A DNA stretch of 64,000 nucleotides from Chelonoidis abingdonii. Taxonomy: Eukaryota > Chordata > Testudines > Testudinidae. Below the pieces are notes generated by a model, which was not told the origin of the DNA, searched no databases, and was given only the letters and a program-made list of their open reading frames with translations. Of the stretch, positions 57,512-64,000 are shown in pieces; the stretch's first letter is position 1; every line of letters begins with the position of its first letter. The translations under genes were made by a program, and so were the position numbers. The stretch spans positions 77,502,333-77,566,332 of the forward strand of contig NC_133773.1 in the NCBI RefSeq assembly GCF_003597395.2. Direction: 5' to 3'.

Positions 57512-59088
57512 TCATAAGAACATAAAAATGGCCATATTGGGTCTGATCAAAGGTCCATCTAGCCCAGTATCCTGTCTTCCAACAGTTGCTAATGCCAGGG
57601 GCCCCAGAGGGAATGAACAGCACAAGTAGTCATCAAGTGATCCATCCTGTCACCTATTCCCAGCTTCTGGCAAACAGATGCTAGGGACACCATCCCTGCC
57701 CATCCTGGATAATAGCAATTGATAGACCTATCCTCAATGAATTTATCCAGTTCTTTTTTGAACCCTGTTATAATCTTGGCCTTCACAACATCCTCTGGCA
57801 AAGAATTACACAGGTTGGCTGTGCGTCGTGTGAAGAAATATTTCCCTCTGTTTGTTTTAAACCGGCTGCCTGTTAATTTCATTTGTTGACTCCTAGTTCT
57901 TGTGTTATGAGACGAAATAAATAACACTTCCTTATTTACTTTCTCCACACCTGCCATGATTTTATAGATCTCTATCATATCTCTCCCTGCCTCAGTTGTC
58001 TCTTTTCCAAACTGAAAAGTCCCAGTCTTTTTAATCTCTCTTCTTACGGAAGCTGTTCCATACCTCTAATAATTTTTGTTGCCCTTTTCTGAACCTTTTC
58101 CAATTCCAATGCATCTTTTTTGAGATGGGGTGACCTCATCTGCATGCAGTATTCCAAATGTGAGCATATCATGGATTCATATAGAGGCAATATGATATTT
58201 GCTGTCTTATTATTTATCCCTTTCTTAATGATTCCCAACATTCTGTTTGCTTTTTTGACTGACACTGCACATTGAGTGGATGTTTTCAAATAACCATCCC
58301 CAATGACTCCAAGATCTCTCTCTTGAGTGGTAACAGCTAATTTAGACATCATCATTTTATATGTATAGTTGGGATAATGTTTTCCAATGTGCATTACTTT
58401 GCATTTATCAACATTGAATTTCATCTGCTATTTAGTTGCCCAGTCACCCAGTTTGGAGAAATCCCTTTGTAGCTCTTCAGAGTCTGCGCTTGACCTGAAT
58501 ATCTTGAGTAGCATTGTATCATCTGCAAATTTTGCCATTTCACTGTTTACCCTCTTTTCCAGTTCATTTATGAATATGTTGAATAGGACTGGGCCAAGTA
58601 CAGACCCCTGGGAGACTCCACTATTTACCTCTCCCCATTCTGAAAAACCCGCCATTTATTCCCATCCTTTTTTTCCTAGCTTTTAACCAGTTACCAGTCC
58701 ATGAGAGGACCTTCTCTCTTATGCCATGACTGCTTACTTTGCTTAAGAGCCTTTTATGAGGGACCTTGTCAAAGGCTTTCTGAAAATCTAAGAACACTAT
58801 ATTCACTGGATCATCCTTGTCCACATGCTTGTTGCTCCACTCAAATAATTCTAGTAGATTGGTGAGGCATGATTTTGCTTTACAAAAACCACATTGACTC
58901 TTCCCAACAAATTATGTTCATCTATGTGTCTGACAATTTTGTTCTTTACTATAGTTTCAAGCAATTTGCCTGGTGCTGCAGTCAAACTTACTGGCCTGTA
59001 ATTGCCAGGATCACCTCTGGAGGCCTTTTTAAAAATTGGTGTCACATTAGCTATCCTCCAGTCATTTGGTACAGAAACTAATTTAAAT
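57511..59088 (-). mobile_element. CR1 LINE, antisense, about 1.6 kb, younger
   Basis: From the 3' UTR (ACATAAAAATGGCCATATTG and CCATCTAGCCCAGTATCCTG on the plus strand) through most of the reverse transcriptase; 5' truncation is within the RT N-terminal part near 59088. Sequence agrees closely with the turtle CR1 consensus as remembered, and long frames survive. It abuts MIR sequence at 57511. Five frame segments, one in-frame stop (about 58425-58427) and at least three frameshifts show it is inactive. Confidence 0.95.
57589..59045 (-). pseudogene. CR1 ORF2 reverse transcriptase pseudogene
   Basis: Segments in order (minus strand): IFKKASRGDPGNYRPVSLT (58851-59045), the first RT blocks; NIVFLDFQKAFDKVPHKRLL (58621-58824), with the first catalytic Asp in [28 protein letters not shown] and KFADDTMLLK (58428-58655), where FADD at 58518-58529 keeps both catalytic aspartates; then the thumb and C-terminal frames 58044-58424 ([32 protein letters not shown]) and 57589-57978. 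Reverse transcription of CR1 RNA at the target site is the family role. Frameshifts between segments prevent a full product. Confidence 0.93.
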
Positions 59089-60370
59089 GACTCAGGTCTA
59101 TGCTAACACCCTGACCAGCAGACTAGGTCATTCATTCAATAAATAAGTGTTCATTTGGAACTGATGCCTCATGAAACAGGATTAAAATAAAAATTTTAAG
59201 GAATAATTTGAGAACATTATTTGAGATGTGAGACCATTTGTTCTTTCTTTATGACAGCAATAACCAGGAAAAGAAAATTGCAAGTGGAAAAGCATCAAAT
59301 TTGGATAAGCTATTTGAGCCTGATATCATAGCATTTAAAACACAGTATAAGAAATCACCCAATGTTCCCAGGAAGAGTGAGATGAGTTAAAAAGCTAAAC
59401 CTCACTCATCTCTGAATGTACTAGTTTTGTGGCCTTTAACATTACTGAGACAAAGGTTGTGATTTAACATACTGGAGACTCTGTGATTCACTTACCATTG
59501 TATTTTCAGACATATCTGCTTTCCTTCCCACTGTTTCTCCCCTCTCCCTATATTGTCTCAGCCCATGGAAGTCTGAGAAAATCATCCATTCTCAGCCCAT
59601 GGAAGTCTCATGACCTTCTCAGTGTTAGCTTCATTTAAGGTGGATTTACAGTTGGTGTTGCGGAGGGGGACTGTGTTTTTTAAATTTACACACCCCATAA
59701 GGTTTCTCTATGGACTCATCATTTTGGTTGATATATCAACAGAGAAATTAGATTTTTAATAATCGGTCTAGGATTTGTTGGCTGCTAGAGAAGTTAAGGT
59801 GGAACTTCTGTTTCCATGTAACAAGACATGTAAAAGGGAAGAGGTCCCTTACAATAAGAATTGTACATAGAAAATCCTCCCCAGTTAATATGAGATCCTG
59901 TCTTTTTAAGCTAGTCTCCTCAAAAAGAAGCTCTAAATTACCTTTCTAAAACATATCTAATGTCACCTTCCTAATAAGAAATTGGAATTGACTAACATGG
60001 GGATATATGAATTATCTGAATTCTACCTTTACTGTTAATTATAAGCTATTTTCAATACTCTCACTGTACACTGAATTCCAGTTGACATAAATGAGATTTC
60101 TGCATATGAAACATATGTAGAATATTCCTCTATTTGTACAGCTTTGGCTGGCATGCTTTGAAATGAAGCAGTTGTCTTGTAAAACTCTGTGACTACCAGC
60201 TGAATTCTTCAATATCTCCCTCAGTCGGGACATACTTTTCTAATCTTTATAAATGTTGTCTTCTTTGACCAGATATTAGAACATCTGAAAAAGTTGTCTT
60301 TGCTGGCCTCCTATTAACTTAAAATGGAGGATCTGTAGTTGCCAATGAATTGGTGAAATTTCAGGCTTAT
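59089..60370. other. no recognisable gene; one short duplication
   Basis: AT-rich. TCTCAGCCCATGGAAGTCT occurs at 59556-59574 and again at 59590-59608, a 19-bp direct repeat offset by 34 bp. Nothing else was recognised. Confidence 0.55.
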
Positions 60371-60375
60371 ACTTG

Positions 60376-60640
60376 CAGCATACCTCTCAAATGTCTTTCA
60401 TTATACATTTTAGCTCCAAAATTAACTGTCCCACATAAATTTGGTGTCCCCTCACTTCTTTTGTTGAAAATGATTTGTCAGAAATAAAAAATCATGAATG
60501 TTAGGTTATGAAAAGAAAAGGAATAGATCCTGTGTCATTTTAAATTTGCTGCAGAAACAACTTTTTATGTCCCTCATTTTAGGTCTTTGTAACACATTGT
60601 GTCCCACATTTGGACACTGTCAAGCTGAGAGGCATAGTTT
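60376..60640. mobile_element. possible MITE
   Basis: CAGCATACCTCTCAAATGTC on the left and CAAGCTGAGAGGCATAGTTT on the right have inverted ends sharing CCTCTCA, with GTCCCACAT motifs inside both halves. Resembles a hAT-type miniature element. No duplication found. Confidence 0.35.
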
Positions 60641-61807
60641 AGAGTTTAAATGAAACTAGGACAGATCCACTGGAATTAAACTTAGACCCTGAACTTTCTT
60701 TTGCTCATTCTTCCATCTCTCTTTACAGTTTATTAGCACACCTCATTCCTGTTATTTACTGAACTGAAATGAGTTTTAATACTGCAGCTTACGGCACTTC
60801 CTATAATCCAGAATGTGTTTTTCTCATGAAGAAGAAATACATACTTACACAGCTACAGTCTATTAAAGACTACTCTGGTTTCCATCACTGATCTATACTT
60901 ATGGTGTAGCAGATTGTCCTTCTGCTTTATGCATAGAGTACATTGCTCTTAGTCAGTGTTTGCCTTCCTTTTATCATAAATTCCAGTCCCCACAGAGTAG
61001 GAAGATATTTGTTCACATTACCTGTGTTTTGAAGTAGGAACATGAAGTTTAGATTTTGAAAGATGTTTAAAATGAGAACTCAGAATTATTGTTGGGAGAA
61101 GGAATTCAAACTCTGTGAAACATTGACATGAAACATTGCACTTATTGTTATGGGATAAGGTCACTAGTTCAAATAGCATCTATATTACAGACAGTTCTTA
61201 AAGTGAAATTGAAGAAGTGCTGATATATATATATTTTAAAGGGCCTCTTTTATAAGCTCAGTTATATGGTGCCAAGTGTGGTGGGTTTGCGGCAAGGGGG
61301 ATGGAGGAGGTAATAATTCAGAGTACAGCCTAATCACAGCATGTATTAATGGCTGAAGGAAAAATGGACTATTATTAGATGTAATTAGTTATACCTATTC
61401 ACTTGTCTATTTTATAAGGATTTTTATATCATAGAAGGAAGGATAGTAATGAGGATATTTTTCTTGAAAAATAGGAACTCCCAGTAGAGCACTCTGCTCA
61501 AGAACATAAGGATTTGCTGTTTGACCATCCATGAATCCAGCTGTCCATATATAGACCAAATGCATATATGTGTCACAGTAAAAGGAACCCCTTAGCAGCA
61601 GAATTTTAAAAAAGCACTGAAGTGGTTAAACTACAGCCTTGATTTAGCCTCACCCTACAAGGATTTCATTCACTTAATTTTTTAATTGCCTTTTCCGCTG
61701 AAGGATCCCAAATAACTTTACAAATCATAGGTTCAGACCAACCTTTAGCCCAGCAGAGAAGTATTTCTAGGTTCTTAGGAATGTTATCTGAACTCATGAA
61801 CACTCTG

Positions 61808-61886
61808 CACTCATAGACTTCAGTGGGGTTATTTGTTTATTTAAATTTAAGCTTGTGCTTAGCTGCTTTGCTGGATTAGAACCTTA
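61808..61886. repeat. palindromic repeat half-copy
   Basis: ACTCATAGACTTCAGTGGGG followed by TTTAAGCTTGTGCTTAGCTG and TTTGCTGGATTAGAACCTTA. Same motif order as the copies at 12861-12953 and 26989-27117 (right half only). Confidence 0.4.
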
Positions 61887-62060
61887 ATTAAACATGACTA
61901 TTTCAATATATGTCTGTCAAGAACACTTCTGTCACAAATAGTGTCCAAGCTAGGTAATTATCTTTCTCCTAGGTATTTTACTTTATAAGATCATACAATA
62001 AAAAACTGCACATTATAATGCACCAATTATAAAATAAACCAGCAAAAGTAAGAAAATGTG

Positions 62061-62157
62061 GACCTGATTCTTTTCTAACACTGTTGTAAAAGTCAGGATG
62101 AACTCTGCTGAGAGCAATGAAGTTACAGGTGTGTAAAACTGCCCTATGATTAGGCCC
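62061..62157. repeat. palindromic dispersed repeat
   Basis: GACCTGATTCTTTTCTAACA at the left; CAGGTGTGTAAAACTG and ATGATTAGGCCC at the right, around AACTCTGCTGAGAGCAATGA. Old, imperfect. Confidence 0.4.
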
Positions 62158-64000
62158 TATTTAATCTGGCTTGTTATAGCCTGATATTGCAGCATTAATG
62201 TGTTTGAGAAACAAAGTCAAGCTTTATACATATGACACATGATCTGCTCATGCCACTGAATTTAAGTAGTTATAGAAAGTAATGTACTTTGCTAGAAAAG
62301 ATGTGACTGATGGCTGATAATATATTGTTAGTAAGTGAGAAAGAAAAAAAGAGGAGGAAGGAAATATAAGCAGAGAAAATCATGGTCAGGTCACGGAATG
62401 GATTTAAGGCTGAAGATGACTCAGATTTGGTGGTGCTGACATAATGCTAATAATTCTTGCAAGAAGGTTTTGATCCCAAATTTCAGAAATTTGAGATTTC
62501 TACAGTATTGAATGGTGGAAATTCCATGAAATCAGCTGTTCTTGTAAGATTTGAGCCATTTTTGAGAGATTTTCACAGGAATGTCTACTCTTTATGATAG
62601 TTTAAGTGCATCAAAATATGGATGCTTATTGGAGGTTTAAAACCAGTGTTATGAATCTGTGCTTCTTCCCCAACATCCAAATTTGAAGAGATGAATTCAT
62701 GTGTGGCATTGATATTTTGTTGTATAGCTATGTTTAACTTGATTTAAAAGAATCTTAGATTATCTACCATAATGTCTTGTCACCATCTGTTGCATAGGGG
62801 ACAGTGATGGTCTGCTTGTTGACTAATGTAAGTCAAATTATTTCTCTTCTTTTTCCATTCAAGGAGAAGTGAAATTAGAACAAGATCATCCAGTAATTAA
62901 TACACAGTATATAAATGCTGACGGATGAGCGAGAAGTGAACATGTCAATTCTATGTCATTCAGGATATAATCACCTATTTCTTTAATCTGCATTTTTATC
63001 TATCAATAAGGGGGCTTGTGCGATGCGCTTCTTAATAGAGCTAATATTTGGGCCTTGTGAAGTAAAAATATTAGCTTTCATTGAAAAAATGAGTTTCTAG
63101 CTCTTTTGCCTATGAAGATAACTGAACTGATATTAACTCCTTTGTACAATGAAAAGGATCAAGCAACACGTTTCCATTTCAGGAGGTGTGGGGACCTGAA
63201 GATCCCGTATACAAAGATTTGTTATGTAAGATGTATCTGTTAAGTTTGAGGTGTAGACAAAAATTTCAGTAACTTTCCCCAAAATCCTTAAGACAGCCTT
63301 GAGCATTTTAAATCTTCCCAAAATACAAGTTTCTTGGAACCCTTTACAAAGTTTTGTCTGTGTCTAGTTTCTCACTAGTCTTCCTGACAGACTGTCATCT
63401 CATTAAGTAAGACAAGATGTTCATTTTGGCTTGGCCAAACAAAAAATCCAATTAAATTTTAAATGTAACACATTCTTTAGGGAAAGATCTGTCTTAATAC
63501 AACTGATAACATTGCTTTTAAAGCAATATATTCTTCTGAGTCTTAGATATTTCTATTTTGAGCTTAGAGACAGTTCTGATAGTCTTTGCACTGTGAACAG
63601 ATGTTTACACTTCTCAGTAGTCTGATGAGAGAGTTTCCTAGACCTCTGCATCTCATATTGGGCTATGCTTTTTATATGAAGTTTGTATTTTATATTTTCT
63701 ACAACTCCTAGATTTATCCTGGTAGGAGAAGAACTATTTATCAGAATGAGAAAGGAAATCGGAAGGAAAGTCTAAATTCCAAACTGAAGTTGGATGATTT
63801 ATGAAACTTCAGGTTTTCCTGTGTACACGAATGCTCCTATGACCCTTTTAAAATTTAGCTTAGTTTCTGTTTATGAGAGGAAGGCCAATAATCTCAGAAT
63901 TATTAAGGAAGATAAACTATTTACGTTAAATTCTGCTCTGATGTAAATGTAAATCCAAATTTCAATAGCGTTACTCTAGACTTTGTGCTCTCCTTTGCAC

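Larger units (their letters stand above)
60641..64000. other. repeat-poor sequence without recognisable gene
   Basis: Long AT-rich stretch with only two degenerate palindromic repeats recognised (61808-61886 and 62061-62157). Open frames are short and without domains. The part 62690-63120 is noted separately as a possible conserved non-coding block. Confidence 0.45.

Overview
This window looks like non-coding nuclear DNA from a non-avian sauropsid, most probably a turtle. It is AT-rich, has no recognisable exon, operon or structured RNA gene, and is full of decayed transposable elements. CR1-clade LINEs dominate. They sit with tRNA-headed SINEs carrying CR1-like tails (turtle Cry type), MIR copies, L2-clade LINE pieces, Penelope-like fragments, hAT miniature elements and solo LTRs. 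The turtle call and most family names rest on remembered repeat families. Target-site duplications, terminal inverted repeats and reverse-transcriptase motifs were read directly from the sequence.

Layout. 0-10 kb: a plus-strand CR1 piece (ORF1 end and endonuclease start), a 60-bp module present four times, two antisense solo LTRs of 667 bp each, and a hAT transposase remnant split into two head-to-head halves. 9.6-18 kb: a 477-bp hAT element, an L2 RT remnant, miniature elements, a MIR, an antisense LTR at about 15-15.8 kb, and a second LTR inserted into an old CR1 with a recoverable 5-bp duplication. 18-34 kb: mostly unclassified sequence, with a LINE C-terminal remnant near 20.5 kb, a perfect 16-bp hairpin at 21.07 kb, two SINEs, a foldback hAT element at 27.9 kb, and CR1 and L2 pieces at 30-34 kb. 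34-52 kb: a 255-bp hAT element explains half of the longest open frame in the window. It is followed by an LTR fragment, an L2 RT with a YADD motif, MIRs, a Penelope-like tail and a 1.9-kb Harbinger-like non-autonomous element. 52-59 kb: two antisense CR1 copies of different age, a second hAT element with the same termini and target site as the 27.9-kb one, a Penelope-like fragment with inverted arms, and a miniature palindrome nested in a MIR. 59-64 kb: few repeats, with one possible conserved non-coding block.

No gene in the window appears functional and there is no host pathway to describe. The coding remnants are pieces of LINE reverse transcriptases, CR1 endonuclease and hAT transposases, all broken by stops, frameshifts or truncation. 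The most informative content is the insertion record: nested elements with readable duplications, shared termini between element families, and many short old palindromic repeats.
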